From NCBI RefSeq assembly GCF_950295315.1, contig NC_080179.1, positions 69,501,115 through 69,565,114 of the forward strand: a stretch of 64,000 nucleotides of DNA. The letters are read 5' to 3'. Positions 53,861 to 64,000 of the stretch are shown one piece after another (within the stretch, counting starts at the first letter, position 1; each line of letters starts with the position of its first letter). A program made the position numbers and the translations under genes. The stretch is from Erinaceus europaeus (taxonomy: Eukaryota > Chordata > Mammalia > Eulipotyphla > Erinaceidae). The notes beneath the pieces were generated by a model. That model did not search any database. It saw only the letters and a program-made list of their open reading frames with translations, and was not told the origin of the DNA.

Positions 53861-53959
53861 AGTATCGGTGTTGGCATCACATGTGTATGAGGCCCTGGAT
53901 TCATTAAAAGTCATCTACTTAATTTATGTGAACCTGGTGCCTTGGTGGTTCCTTCTATT

Positions 53960-55420
53960 TCTTAAAATGAAAACTGTATTAGAATAGAAAACAAACAAGA
54001 AGAAAAAAAACCAATCAAGTTAAGGAAACCAAGATTTGGTTCTTTGAAAGGATAAATAAAATAGATAAATCAATGGTTAGATATAACAAGATATAAGAAA
54101 AAAAATAAAGAGAGAGAAAGAAAGCAAGAAAGAAAGGAAGGAAGGAAGACAGAAAGAAAAAAAGAAAGAAAGAGGAAAAAAGGAAGCAGGGAGGAGGGCA
54201 GGAAGCTGTGGTAATGTCAGAGATAAGAGGTAAGATTACAACTGATGATACAGAGATACAAAAATTCATATGAGATTGTTATGGAAAGAGGAAGTAGGTG
54301 GACTGAATAGGCCAACTACTAGTAAAGAAATTGAAGCAGTCGTCAAAGTCTTCCCAGGAACAGAAGCTCAGATCCAGATGGCTATACTAATGAATTTTAT
54401 AAGACATTCGAAGAACTAAACTCCCATTGTCCTCAAACTCTTCCAGAAAATTATACAAGAGAGAACTGAACACTCCCAAGCATAATCTATGAGGCTAATA
54501 TCACTCTGATCCCCAAAGCAGGAAAGGACTCTACCAAAAAAAAAAAAAAGAAGAAAAAGAAAATAAAAGAAACCTATAGACTTTTATCCCTGATAACTGA
54601 AGCAAAGATCTTCCACAAAATCTTGTCTAATCAGATGCAACATATTAAAAGAATAATTCACCAAGACCAAGTGGATTCATCCTTGAGAAAGAGGGATAGT
54701 TCAATATCCACAAATCAAGCAATGTGATCCATACCACATCAACCAAAGGATTAAAAAAATCATAAAAAAAAAAAAAAACGTTTGACAAGATCCAAAACCT
54801 ATTCATGATAAAGACTCTCAAGTAGTTGAGAGTGGAAAGAAAATCTCTCAGCATAATAAAGGCAATATATGACAAACCCACAGCTAACATCACACTCAAT
54901 GGAAAAAAGCTAAAAGATTTCCCAACTGACACCAGGAACCAAACTAAGATGTCCACTCTCACTGCTCCTATTCAACACTGTCCCAGTGTCCCAGAAGTCC
55001 TCACCAGTGCCATGAGGCAAGAGAGAAATATTAAAGGAATTCATATTGTGAAAGAAGAAGTTAAATTATCATTATTTGCAGATGAGATAATATCATTCCC
55101 AAAACTTTGTGGAAACTACTGAAATCATCAATAAAGTAGTAGAAGAAAAAAATCAACCAGAATAAGTCTGTGGCATTTTTATGCACATGATAAATCAGAG
55201 GAAAGGGAACTGAAGGAAGCAATCTCATTTACAATTGAACCCAACAAGTTAAAATACCTGGGAATAACTAACAAAGGAGATGGACATTTACAATGATAAC
55301 TATAGGAATTTTAAAAAAAGAAGTAGATGACACAAAGAAATACAAGAACATGTCTTTCTTGTGTGTTGGATTAATTAATATCTTTAAAATGGCTACAGAA
55401 ATGTTGAATTTCTTTGTATA
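53960..55420 (+). pseudogene. L1 ORF2 fragment, reverse transcriptase region, broken
   Basis: Landmarks in order: a conserved end-of-endonuclease stretch near 54025-54045 (gatttggttctttgaaagga), then the reverse-transcriptase domain. An open piece at 54826-55122 has Thr-Ala-Asn-Ile-Thr-Leu-Asn-Gly and Leu-Ser-Leu-Phe-Ala-Asp-Glu, where the last residue of the catalytic Phe-Ala-Asp-Asp box is changed. A later piece near 55300-55390 fits the segment after the palm domain. A-runs (54536-54549, 54762-54778) and a GAAA-rich block (54108-54180) interrupt it. Frameshifts and stops make it inactive. A SINE-B truncates it at 55422. Confidence 0.88.
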
Positions 55421-55421
55421 T

Positions 55422-55633
55422 TTTATCTTTATTGATTTATTGGATAGAGACATCCAGGAATCAAGAGAGAAGGGGGAGATAGAGAGGGAGAGAGAGAGAA
55501 AGAGAGAGATCTGCAGCAATGCTTTACTACTTGCAAAGCTTTCCTCTGCAGGTGGGGACCAGGGACTTGAACCTGAGTCCTTGCATATTGTAACATGTGT
55601 GCTCAAACAGCTATGCCACCACCGGGCCTCTAG
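55422..55633 (-). mobile_element. SINE-B
   Basis: Minus-strand copy from tttattgatttattggatag to ctatgccaccaccgggcctc. The flank agaaatgtt(ga/aa)tttt on both sides (about 55398 and 55633) is a likely duplication. Confidence 0.88.
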
Positions 55634-55799
55634 AAATGTTAATTTTCCAGTATCTTTGATTGAAACGATTTTTATACTTGTGCTTGGTTATCTTGCATTC
55701 TCACATCTGTAAAGAATCACACTCCATATATCTGTACATTTTGCACTTCTAGTTTCATCCCAATGATGGATTTGCCTATCATTTATTTATTTTTTTAAC

Positions 55800-56076
55800 T
55801 TTTTAAAAATATTTATTTATTGCCTTTTTGTTGCCCTTGTTGTTTTCTTGTTGTAGTTATTATTGTTGTTGCCGTTGTTGGATAGGACAGAGAGAAATGG
55901 AGAGAGGAGGGGAAGACAGAGAAGGGGAGAGAAAGACAGACACCTGTAGACCTGCTTCACAGCCTGTGAAGCGACTGCCCTGCAGGTGGGGAGCCGGGGG
56001 CTTGAACCGGGATCCTTAACAAAGGTCCTTGCTTTTGCGCCACCTGCGCTTAACCTGTTGCGCTACCTCCCGACTC
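55800..56076 (-). mobile_element. SINE-A
   Basis: Complete minus-strand copy from its AAATATTTATT tail to ctgttgcgctacctcccgac. Confidence 0.92.
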
Positions 56077-56182
56077 TTTATTTCTTTATTGGATAAACAC
56101 AAAGCAAAACTTATAGGGAAGAGAAGGACAGAGACACCCACAACATGCAATCTCTACTGGGTATGCCACCACCCGGTCCCTT
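56077..56182 (-). mobile_element. SINE-B remnant
   Basis: tttatttctttattggataa then gtatgccaccacccggtccc; the body is mostly deleted. Confidence 0.7.
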
Positions 56183-56189
56183 TTTGTCC

Positions 56190-57437
56190 ATCATTTAACA
56201 CCAAAACTATAGCGTCTTAGTGTCTTAGCAATAAGTTTTGAAATAGTATGGCACTAATTCTTCAACTTTATTTTCCCTTTTTATTCATTTTTGCTGTGCT
56301 TTTTGTAAGATCTTAGCATTGTCTTATGAATCTTAAAAATCGACTTGTAAATTTCAGCAAAATGCATCCTGCAAATGTGCATGGGATTACACTGAATCTA
56401 TAAATTATTTCTATAAGAACTGACCTCTTTAACCTCTTAAAATATTAATTCTGTCCTTTTTTTTTTTGCCTCCAGGGTTATTGCTGGGGCTCAATACCTG
56501 CACTAGAAATCTCATTCTTCCCCATTTTTGTTGCCCTTGTTTTATTATTGTACTTATTATTGTAGTTCGTGTTGTTTGATAGGACAGAGTAATGGAGAGA
56601 GGAGGGGAGACATAGGGGGAGAGAAAGACAGACACCTGCAGACCTGCTTCACCACCTGTGAAGCGACTCCCCTGCAGGTGGGGAGCAAGGGGCTGGAACC
56701 CGGATCCTTAAGCTGGTCCTTGCGCTTCCTGCCGTGTGCACTTAACCACTTCGCTATCACCAGACCCCCTTTAATTCTGTTCTATAAATGAGGTATGATA
56801 TTTAAACTTATTCACATCTTTTTAATTCCTCTCAACAGTAGTTTTCACTTTTCATTACATTTTCCTTTTTTTCAAATTTCTCTCATTGTTTCATAATTTT
56901 TATGTTCTTTTAAATCGTATTTTAAATTTCAGTTTCTTATTGTTATTATGGGGAATTACAACTGAACTGTGCATGTAATTTCTCCTGTAGTCTTGGTAAA
57001 ATCCCTGGTTCATTTTAGTATATATTTTAAGATTCAATCTCATGTTATACCCATGTGAAATGTGAATAAAAACATTTTTAATTCTTTCTTTCCAATCTAA
57101 GTGTTTTTTTCCTTTTGCATTTTTGCAGTGACTAAAATATAATTTTGAGTAGAGGTAATATAAACACGAATCTCTGTTTTGATCATACTTTTAGGAAAAA
57201 AGTATTCAAGCTTCACCATCAGGTAATTTGTAATTTTTTCTTTGACAGTATTCTCATTCCGAACAACTCCTCTTCTATTTTAATGTGCTGGAAGTATCTT
57301 TGTTACTGAAAAATACATTAAATTATGTCAGTTGCTCTTTTCCCATCTATTAAAGTGATTATATGTTTTTTCCCCCTCAGTTTGTCCTTGTTGCACAGCA
57401 CACTGATTCATTTTTAAATATAAAACTATATTTGTGT
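56190..57437 (-). pseudogene. L1 ORF2 fragment, interrupted
   Basis: On the plus strand the segments gggattacactgaatctata (about 56380) and tctattaaagtgattatatg (about 57345) are reversed landmarks of L1 ORF2. The order fits a minus-strand L1. It is broken by stops and by the SINE-A at 56459-56770, and no long frame remains. Confidence 0.7.
56459..56770 (-). mobile_element. SINE-A, long form, in L1
   Basis: Poly-T and reversed extension (ctccagggttattgctgggg), body, and a head reading cacttaaccacttcgctatc. Flank ttaattctgt(c/t)c on both sides is the target duplication. Confidence 0.92.
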
Positions 57438-57728
57438 TGGGAGTTGGGCGGTACCGCAGCTGGTCAAGCGCAGGTGGCGCAAAGCACAAGGACCTGCGTA
57501 AGGATCCGGGTTCCAGCCCGGGGCTCCCCATCTACAGGGGAGTCGCTTCACAGGCGGTGAAGCAGGTCTGCAGGTGTCTATCTTTCTCTTCCCCTCTCTG
57601 TCTTCCCCTCCTCTCTCCATTTCTCTCTGTCCTATCCAACAACGACGGCAACAACAATAACTACAACAATAAAACAAGGGCAACAAAAGGGAATAAATAA
57701 ACAAGCATTTAAAAAAAACTTGAAAAAA
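57438..57728 (+). mobile_element. SINE-A
   Basis: Head tgggagttgggcggtaccgc and complete body and tail. The flank aactatatttgtgt occurs at about 57424 and 57733. Confidence 0.94.
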
Positions 57729-57744
57729 AAACAACTATATTTGT

Positions 57745-57850
57745 GTGAACCAAGGAGCTGGTGCAATAGCATATGGGATGTCCCAGGTTTGATTCTCAGC
57801 TCCGCAAATAACCAAGCTAAGCAGTACTCTCATAAAGGAAACAGAAAAAT
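57745..57850 (+). mobile_element. SINE-C remnant
   Basis: gagctggtgcaatagcatat then cccaggtttgattctcagc and a short 3' part. Confidence 0.55.
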
Positions 57851-57974
57851 TAGATCTGTATTCCTGGTTGAACCTTACCTGGCTTTCATATGTTATTATT
57901 AAGATAGTACTTTTTTTTAATGGGGAAATACACTGAATAAACATTTCACAATAGAACACTTACACAAGTACAGG

Positions 57975-58440
57975 AAAGTATGTTTACTTTTATTATCAGG
58001 TCCGTTCAAGTTAAAATTGCAGTAAGATACTCCGTATCTAGTAGAATGGTGAACATTTAAAAGACTTGCTACACTAAGTGTTAACAAGAATGTAAAGCAA
58101 CTTTCTGCTGGTGAGGCTATAAAATAAGCTAGGGGGTTCTAGAATGGCTAATCACCCTTATGCCATATGAACCAGTCATTCTACTCATAGTTATTTATTC
58201 AAGAGAAGTAAGAGCATATGGCCATGTAAAAATGTCTACAACAATGTTTATAAAAGCTATATTTGTAATAACCTCAAACTGGAAGCAATCCAGAGGTCAG
58301 CAGTTGCCTTGGTATCAGGCAGTAGCAGAGTGGTTGTGTGGAAGGTCACCTTACAAAGGACACAAGGAAACGTTTCGTGCTGATAGATATGTTCACAATC
58401 TTGATGAAAGTAATACTTTTGCAGATTGTTAACGCATGCC
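57975..58440 (+). mobile_element. older L1 3' end (L1M-like)
   Basis: Plus-strand L1 3' UTR landmarks in order: agtagaatggtgaacattta, then gtgttaacaagaatgtaaag, gctggtgaggctataaaata, tatgaaccagtcattctact and gtaataacctcaaactggaa. The end is lost. It is more diverged than the L1 ends at 35594 and 46278 and resembles old eutherian L1M families. Confidence 0.82.
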
Positions 58441-58730
58441 ACTAATTCTTCAACAGGACCTTAAGAAGTAAGAAAGCGCTAATGTTTAAAACGCACTAAG
58501 GAAATATAAACACTGATCAGAAAAATGAGCAGACAATTTGAGCAGGACATTTCCCAGCTAAAGGGAGAATCCATTTTTTTTTTTAGCAGATGGGATTTAA
58601 AAACTCAACTTTATTCATAATGAAAGAAACTCTAATTAAAACAAGAATGGCTTAATCACATGTAGACATTTAATTTTTGTACACTAACTTCACCCTGTTG
58701 CCTAAAGAGCAAAATATAAAAAAAAAAAAA
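58441..58730. other. unassigned DNA
   Basis: Nothing recognised apart from short T and A runs. Confidence 0.4.
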
Positions 58731-58735
58731 AATTA

Positions 58736-58955
58736 GGGGCCAGGGTGGTGGCATACCTGCTTGAGTACACATGTTACAGTGTGCAGGGGACTGAGTTTGA
58801 ACCCCCAGTCCCCACATGCAGGGGGAAAGCTTCATGGGTGGTGAAACAGTGTTGTAGGTATCTCTCAGTCTCTCCCTCTCTATTTCCCCCTTTCATCTCA
58901 ATTTCTGACTGTCTCTTTCCAATAAATAAATAAAGGTAATGTTAAAAAAAATTTA
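58736..58955 (+). mobile_element. SINE-B
   Basis: ggccagggtggtggcatacc, gagtttgaacccccagtcc, full body and a ccaataaataaataaagg end. Confidence 0.92.
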
Positions 58956-59047
58956 GAAAGGACACTTGTTGAAGAGTGTTTTCATTCTGCTGCTGCATAG
59001 TTGACACTCAAACAGCCTTCCTAAAGTGCAGAAAATATACTTGTAAA

Positions 59048-59097
59048 ATTATATATACATATATACATACATATATATGTATATATATATATATATC
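59048..59097. repeat. AT/CATA-rich microsatellite
   Basis: ATAC and AT repeats, partly self-complementary. Confidence 0.8.
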
Positions 59098-59100
59098 CGT

Positions 59101-60745
59101 ACGTGTCTTTACAACAGACATAAAATACGAATAGCAGTGCAATCTTATCTTTTGATTCAAATATTTTCACTTCCTGATTCTGATCTAAAGGAAACCATTA
59201 GAGAACTGGAAACTGAAAATCCAGAAACTCAAAATTTCAAAAACATAGTAATGTTCAAAAAAAGTGTTTGCTTGAAGAGCTTAGGTTATTTAAAGTGGTG
59301 AAATGTAAGCAGTGCGGTAAAAATCAATCTTTCAAATAAGATTTCTTGATATATAAAAATACATTGTGACAGAATCGTTAGGTTCAGACCTATCTGTACA
59401 GGTGGGATCTACTAGTTTTTCATATTCATGAATGCAACACACACACCTGAATTTCTTTACCACTGGATATAATGCGATGCAATAATTAAAGTTGTTATTT
59501 TTAGCTAATGATAAAGCATGCCATGCTTTTAAGGTATTTCCTTTGACACGTTTCTCTATTGCCTTAGTTTTCCATCGTGAACTATGTGGCTTCATAAAGG
59601 TATAAATAACACTGTAATGAACAATAATTGTTGGTTCCCTTCTGTCATCCATGTCCCACACAGGCCATGTGCTTATGACCAGGACTGTGCGTGGGATGGA
59701 GTTGGTTGGCTCCGATTAGGGACCAGGGAGGCTGCACAGAATGATTTGCAGTATTTCTTTTTCTCAGAGGACCAAAATAACCTCGGGGGAAATCTCAACA
59801 CGTATGATTCTATGCTTTGTTATTTCTCCCATCTCATCACCAACCACATTTTATATTATTTTCTTATGCATCATTTCAAACCTGTTTTTTTTTTTTTTTT
59901 TTTTGCTTATGTGTTTTTTTTTTTTTTCCTTCAGGGTGTTGGGAGTGAAGCTTTTTTAGCCCTAAGGAAAGTGGGTTTAAAGCCTGTTGTGAAGATAACA
60001 TAAAAGGAAATGTAACTAGAAAAATAAAAGAGGTAGAAAATTTTTGAAGACAGAATAAAAATTTTCCTTTTGTCCTGGAATGGGACCTGAAGAAATGAGA
60101 GAACCAATTGCCAGCAGCAGTTTGCTAAGACTGTTCTGATTAAAGAAAAAATAACTGCCACCCATTTTATTAGCTCTGCTCCCTACAGCACAAACTGCCT
60201 GTCCCTGGTCCTGCTCTTGTTCACAGAATTAGTGAGACCAGCTCCCTGGCTGGCTAATCAATTTCCTTGAGAAAAAGTTGGAGGTGTGGTGACAGATATG
60301 GATATGTTACTAGTAAGTTTCATACATCTTATTTTATGGGTGAATTTACCAAAACATTCTTTAACTGTAATTTCATAGTCTCTATTTTATAGCTTTTTCT
60401 CTTCTTCCAAAGTTGTGTGATATTCTCTTTCCTGTTTCTGTTTATGATCTGATTTTTTTTTCTTGGAGAATTTATTTTTTATAGATTTTTTTTCTCTCTC
60501 TTCTCTCCACCTGCTTCCCCTCCCCTCCACCTCTCTCTCTCTTTACCCCAGAGCACGCTGCTCAACTCTGAAGAATGATGGTGTGCTGGATAGAAACTGG
60601 AATCGTAGAGCCTTATAGAAACATCCTTTACAAAACAATTATCCTATTTCTATAGTCATCTTTTATAGTTTGTATGTAGATGTTTGATCTCTTACTTGTG
60701 AAGACCACTCTAAGTACTAGCCTCAGTGAATGGCCTTCAGAACAT
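59101..60745. other. unassigned DNA
   Basis: A 139-codon frame (59584-60003) contains poly-Phe from T-runs at 59884-59928 and is not credible. Nothing else was recognised in this 1.6-kb stretch. Confidence 0.45.
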
Positions 60746-60750
60746 TTTCC

Positions 60751-61003
60751 AGGGGCCTGGTTGTGATTCACCAAGGAGAGTGCACACAATAACATGCCCA
60801 AGTTCCAACATTCAGTTCTGATCCACCTCCAAGGGTTGCGGAGGGGGGGAATTCACAAGTGGTGGAACAAGTGTCTTCCTTCCCTCTTCCTCCCCCTCTG
60901 CTCCTCATTTTTCTATTTAAATAAGAAGTTTAAATAATGGCTACTGGGAAAAGTGAAATCATGCAGACACTGAATCTGAGCAATAAACCTGAAGGGGAAA
61001 AAA
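60751..61003 (+). mobile_element. SINE-B, long form, diverged
   Basis: ggggcctggttgtgattcac head, then aattcacaagtggtggaaca, CT-rich block, and the extension ggctactgggaaaagtgaaa with ctgaatctgagcaataaacc. Confidence 0.75.
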
Positions 61004-61011
61004 ACAACAAA

Positions 61012-61198
61012 GGGGAGGGGGAGATAGCATAATGGTTATGCAAACAGACTCTCATGCCTGAGGCTCCAAAGTCCCAGGTTCAATCCCCTGCACCACCATA
61101 AACCAGAGCTGAGCAGTGCTCTGATGTTTCTCTCTGTCTCCTACCTCTCCCTCTCCCTCTGCATCTCTCTCAAAAGTAAAGTAAATAAATTATTTTTT
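61012..61198 (+). mobile_element. SINE-C, best copy
   Basis: agatagcataatggttatgc, gcctgaggctccaaagtccc, aggttcaatcccctgcacc, ataaaccagagctgagcag, a CT-rich part and an AAATAAAT tail. This is the clearest member of the family here. Confidence 0.85.
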
Positions 61199-61635
61199 AA
61201 AATAGCATTACATATTTGCTGATGTTGAGAAATCTGCCAGTTGCATAGTAAGACTCAACCATGAACTAACAAGAATAGACACAGAAAGCCTCTTTGATCT
61301 TCGATTGTTTTGATTTGGCCATTGAAGTTCCTTGCTACTTTGTCCCTCAGCTGCTGCTACCACAGAATCTAGTGTTGACATTAAACACCTGGTATTCCCA
61401 CAGTGTTCACAGCCCCCAGGTCTCCAGTGTTCACAACAATAACCCATCAGATTATCATTACACATCTTCGTCATTTGCTTTCATCTTCTGAAAGCTCATA
61501 AGGCTAAATAACAGGGCAAATTTAAGTGAATAATGATTTAAGTATATATTAATTTTCTCAGCTATTAAAACTATTATATAGGCAATATTTCTGAAAAATC
61601 CAGGTCATTTTGTTATGAGGGATAATGTGGAATAT
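61199..61635. other. unassigned DNA
   Basis: Nothing recognised. Confidence 0.4.
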
Positions 61636-61639
61636 CTAT

Positions 61640-61680
61640 TAAATTTTTTTTTTTTTAGATAGAGACAGAGAGAGGAATTA

Positions 61681-61716
<36 letters not shown>

Positions 61717-61785
61717 ACTGCACTCAAACATTAGTCATACAAAGCAGCATACTATCCAAAAGAAGTATTTCAATGGGACCCCACT
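61640..61785 (-). mobile_element. SINE-D remnant with (GA)n
   Basis: Poly-T, gatagagacagagagagga, a (GA)n run at 61684-61713, and gcactcaaacattagtcata. The diagnostic head is lost. Confidence 0.45.
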
Positions 61786-61869
61786 AGATTTTTAACTGAG
61801 TATAGTAAGCACACAGTATATCTTTGGGAAACTTCTAACCTTTGGGGACAAAATAAGGATTGCCCAAGG

Positions 61870-62062
61870 GGCCAGGTGGTGGCACACCTGGTTAAGTGTA
61901 CATATCACCATGTGCAAGGACCTGGGTTTGAGCCCACCTGCAGGGGGAAAGCTTCAATAGTGGTGGAGTAGGGCTGCAAGTATCTTTCTGTCACTCTCCC
62001 TATCTCCCCCTTTTATCTCAATTTCTCTCTAGCCTATCAAATTAAAAAAAAAAGAAGAAAGA
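61870..62062 (+). mobile_element. SINE-B
   Basis: ggggccaggtggtggcacac head, gggtttgagcccacctgcag (a short deletion joins the B box to the body) and a poly-A tail. Confidence 0.9.
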
Positions 62063-62136
62063 AAAAGCAATATTAAAAAATAGGATTGCACATATGTTCA
62101 CATACCCAAAAAAATCAGAATTAGATTTCAAGCTTA

Positions 62137-62429
62137 TATATATATACAAAAGAGAATATATATACATATATATATGTATATGTATATATATATTCTCTTT
62201 TGTTGCCCTTGTTTTATTGTTGTAGTCGTTGTTGGATAAGAAAGAGAAAGATGGAGAGAGGAGGGGAAGACAGAGACGGGGAGAGAAAGACAGACACCTG
62301 CAGACCTGCTTCACAGCCTGTGAAACGACTTCCCTGCAGGTGGGGAGCCAGGGCTCAAACCAGGATCCTTATGTGGGTCCTTGCGCTTTATGCCACATGT
62401 ACTTAACCCACTGTGCTACCAGCTGACTC
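62137..62429 (-). mobile_element. SINE-A with hairpin AT tail
   Basis: The duplication agatttcaagctt (62124-62136 and 62430-62442) encloses both the SINE-A and an AT-rich tail (62137-62195). Within the tail, aaaagagaatatatataca is followed by its near reverse complement ending tattctctttt at the SINE body. Confidence 0.92.
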
Positions 62430-62442
62430 CAGATTTCAAGCT

Positions 62443-63480
62443 TCTTAACAATGACTACTAGAAGCTTGAAGACAAGGGAATAGCATTTACTGAAATTTGT
62501 TTCCAACTAACATTCTATGAATAGATTAGTATCAATCAAGCCTAAGGACTGAGTGAAGACATTTTCAGACCTGGTAATCCTTCACTTCTCTGCATGATGC
62601 ACTAAATACTTTCTGTGAAATTCTGCTAAGCCAGGTATGCAGAAGAAATGAGCCTAGGAGAGGGGTAAGGAGACTTCAGAGCTGTTGTAGTCAGTGCCCA
62701 CACAGAGCGACCTGTAGGAGAGGACAGCAGGCTGGACCAGGGCAGGATGATGCAGGAGAAATTTACCTGATGATGGGATATTGATGGAACGTCTGACATG
62801 TCTGTACACAGTGAGATGAGATTTAAGTAATTGAAGGAGTGTTTGGGGGTTCAACTACTAATAATACATAAATCATAACCATGCTGACAGAGCACAGTGC
62901 TCTAAGGAAATGAAATTTTGATAGCACTAGAGGCTATCCTCAAGGAGTTTGAGAGCTGGAAAAATAGAGCATTTAGATAATGTACCAGCTTTGCTATGAG
63001 CATGACCCAAGTTCTAACCCAATCTCCACTGCATTGGAGGAATGCTGTGGTCTCTCTCTCTCTTCTCTCTCTGTCTGTCTCTGAAAATGTCAGCCCCAAG
63101 CAGTGAAACAAACATCAACAACAAAAAAGCAAAAAGTAATCATAATGGCAAGGTAAGATAGAATAAGACTGTTTGCTAGAGCAAAGAATGATGAGAAAGA
63201 GAGGAGAAAGAGAGAGACACATGGAGAGAGAGAATGGGAGCTTACTAAGCAAGTGATTTAGGAATATAAGATAATAGAAAAATAAAAGCCCAAAGAGAGT
63301 TGAAAGAGTGACTTCTGAGTATTTACGAAGGGCACCATTGCTTTGTGAAGCCATCTCTAGGAATATTTAATTCTTTGAAACTCTGCATCACATCAACACT
63401 TTTTACAGAAATCTTAATAAAACTTGAATGATCAAGACAACAACAACAACAACAACAAAAACCACCAGCTAGCTCTTTTT
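62443..63480. other. unassigned DNA
   Basis: Short CT-rich and AG-rich runs near 63050-63090 and 63190-63235. No coding frame or clear element. Confidence 0.4.
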
Positions 63481-63493
63481 AAAATGATTGCTG

Positions 63494-63637
63494 AACTTTT
63501 GAGAACTATAGTGGTTATCTTTGGGAAGACAGGGATACAGATCTTTGGTGGTGGGTGTGGTATGAAACTATACATTGTTCTCTTACAATCTTGTACTATT
63601 AATAACAAATTAAAAATTATTACAAAAGAGAACAAAT
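63494..63637 (+). mobile_element. LINE-like 3' end, short
   Basis: A 144-bp insert between copies of aaaatgattgctg (63481-63493 and 63638-63650). Its end (gtggtatgaaactatacatt, then caatcttgtactattaataa) resembles the group X end at 5090-5150, so it is probably a strongly 5'-truncated member. Confidence 0.75.
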
Positions 63638-63650
63638 AAAATGATTGCTG

Positions 63651-63900
63651 CAGTTCAGTCTACATAGTAAATCACTGTCAAGCACCTTCCTTGTGCATTT
63701 GGTTCAGAGGGTGATTACAGTCCTTCTACCCTGATGGAGGAAGAACAGGGCAAACAAGTACAGAAAACTAGAAAGTGGACAGTAGTATGAGAGACGGACA
63801 AGACAGTGTGAAATTTTAGGGATCGAGACAGGACATACCTCTGAAGACTCAGGGGAGAAAGCTATATGCCCAAACCCCTCTGCTTGGAGAAGATACACAG
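63651..63900. other. unassigned DNA
   Basis: Nothing recognised. Confidence 0.4.
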
Positions 63901-63903
63901 CCT

Positions 63904-63945
63904 GGTGGTGGGGGGGGGGGAGGGTGAGTGGGGGGGTGTTTGCAA
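63904..63945 (+). repeat. G-rich tract
   Basis: Several G-runs of 3-12 bases in about 40 bp (ggtggtgggggg, then gagggtgagtgggggggtg), with G-quadruplex potential. Confidence 0.7.
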
Positions 63946-64000
63946 GAGGGCTTTTGTGTATCATTTTGGGACAGCCTAGAGCATGTGTGAGAGCAATGAG

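Noticed and set aside
59584..60003. 139-codon frame
   Set aside because: Contains poly-Phe from T-runs, has no recognisable domain and no exon-like boundaries.
1461..62429. tRNA genes
   Set aside because: A-box and B-box-like motifs abound, but always within SINE bodies with A-rich tails; no cloverleaf with intact anticodon and acceptor stem was seen.

Overview
The window looks like mammalian nuclear DNA from a hedgehog-type genome (Erinaceidae). No host protein-coding exon, tRNA, rRNA or CRISPR array could be supported. The organism call rests on two very abundant tRNA-derived SINE families. SINE-A has a 5' part around gggttaagcgcaggtggcgc and ends in CAA-rich and AATAAA-rich sequence. SINE-B has a 5' part around gtggtggcgcacctggttga and ends in ctatccaataaataaag. 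From memory they match the Eri SINEs of hedgehogs; no database search was possible. SINE-C (tagcataatggttatgcaaa) and SINE-D (ending in gctggccc when read on the minus strand) are further tRNA-like families. The names A to D are local labels.

Layout. 1-9 kb: sparse SINEs, LINE 3' ends and unassigned DNA, with a SINE-in-SINE nest at 2.4-2.9 kb. 9-15 kb: a TCTA microsatellite, many SINEs and a tandemly duplicated LINE tail. 15.4-15.8 kb: a possible class I LTR. 17.57-20.21 kb: a complete but non-autonomous endogenous retrovirus on the minus strand, with paired LTRs, a polypurine tract, a lysine-tRNA-like primer site and a perfect 6-bp target duplication. 22.7-23.7 kb: a near-perfect 94/96-bp inverted duplication around a minisatellite and a possible processed pseudogene. 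28-31 kb: three solo LTRs from two families. 32.6-33.1 kb: a promoter-like segment with an octamer palindrome. 35.6-37.2 kb: a minus-strand L1 3' end carrying SINEs. 38.4-39.4 kb: a 21-bp minisatellite of about 50 units with higher-order structure. 47.5-48.0 kb: a long CCCTCT array next to a TG array. 54-58.4 kb: L1 ORF2 fragments on both strands and an older L1 3' end. 58.4-64 kb: SINEs and unassigned DNA.

The least expected signal is a pair of short 3'-end fragments (36400-36475 and 41727-41915) of a LINE that is not L1. They share a C-terminal coding end, a stop codon and a GAA-type tail, and are about 96% identical where they overlap. Both sit inside SINEs, and one has a 10-bp target duplication. 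This suggests a fairly recently active RTE-like or other non-L1 LINE in this genome.

Nothing here works as a gene circuit. The window is intergenic or intronic DNA shaped by retrotransposition, microsatellite growth from SINE tails, and local rearrangement. Coordinates of old or nested repeats are approximate to about 5-20 bases unless target-site duplications are quoted.
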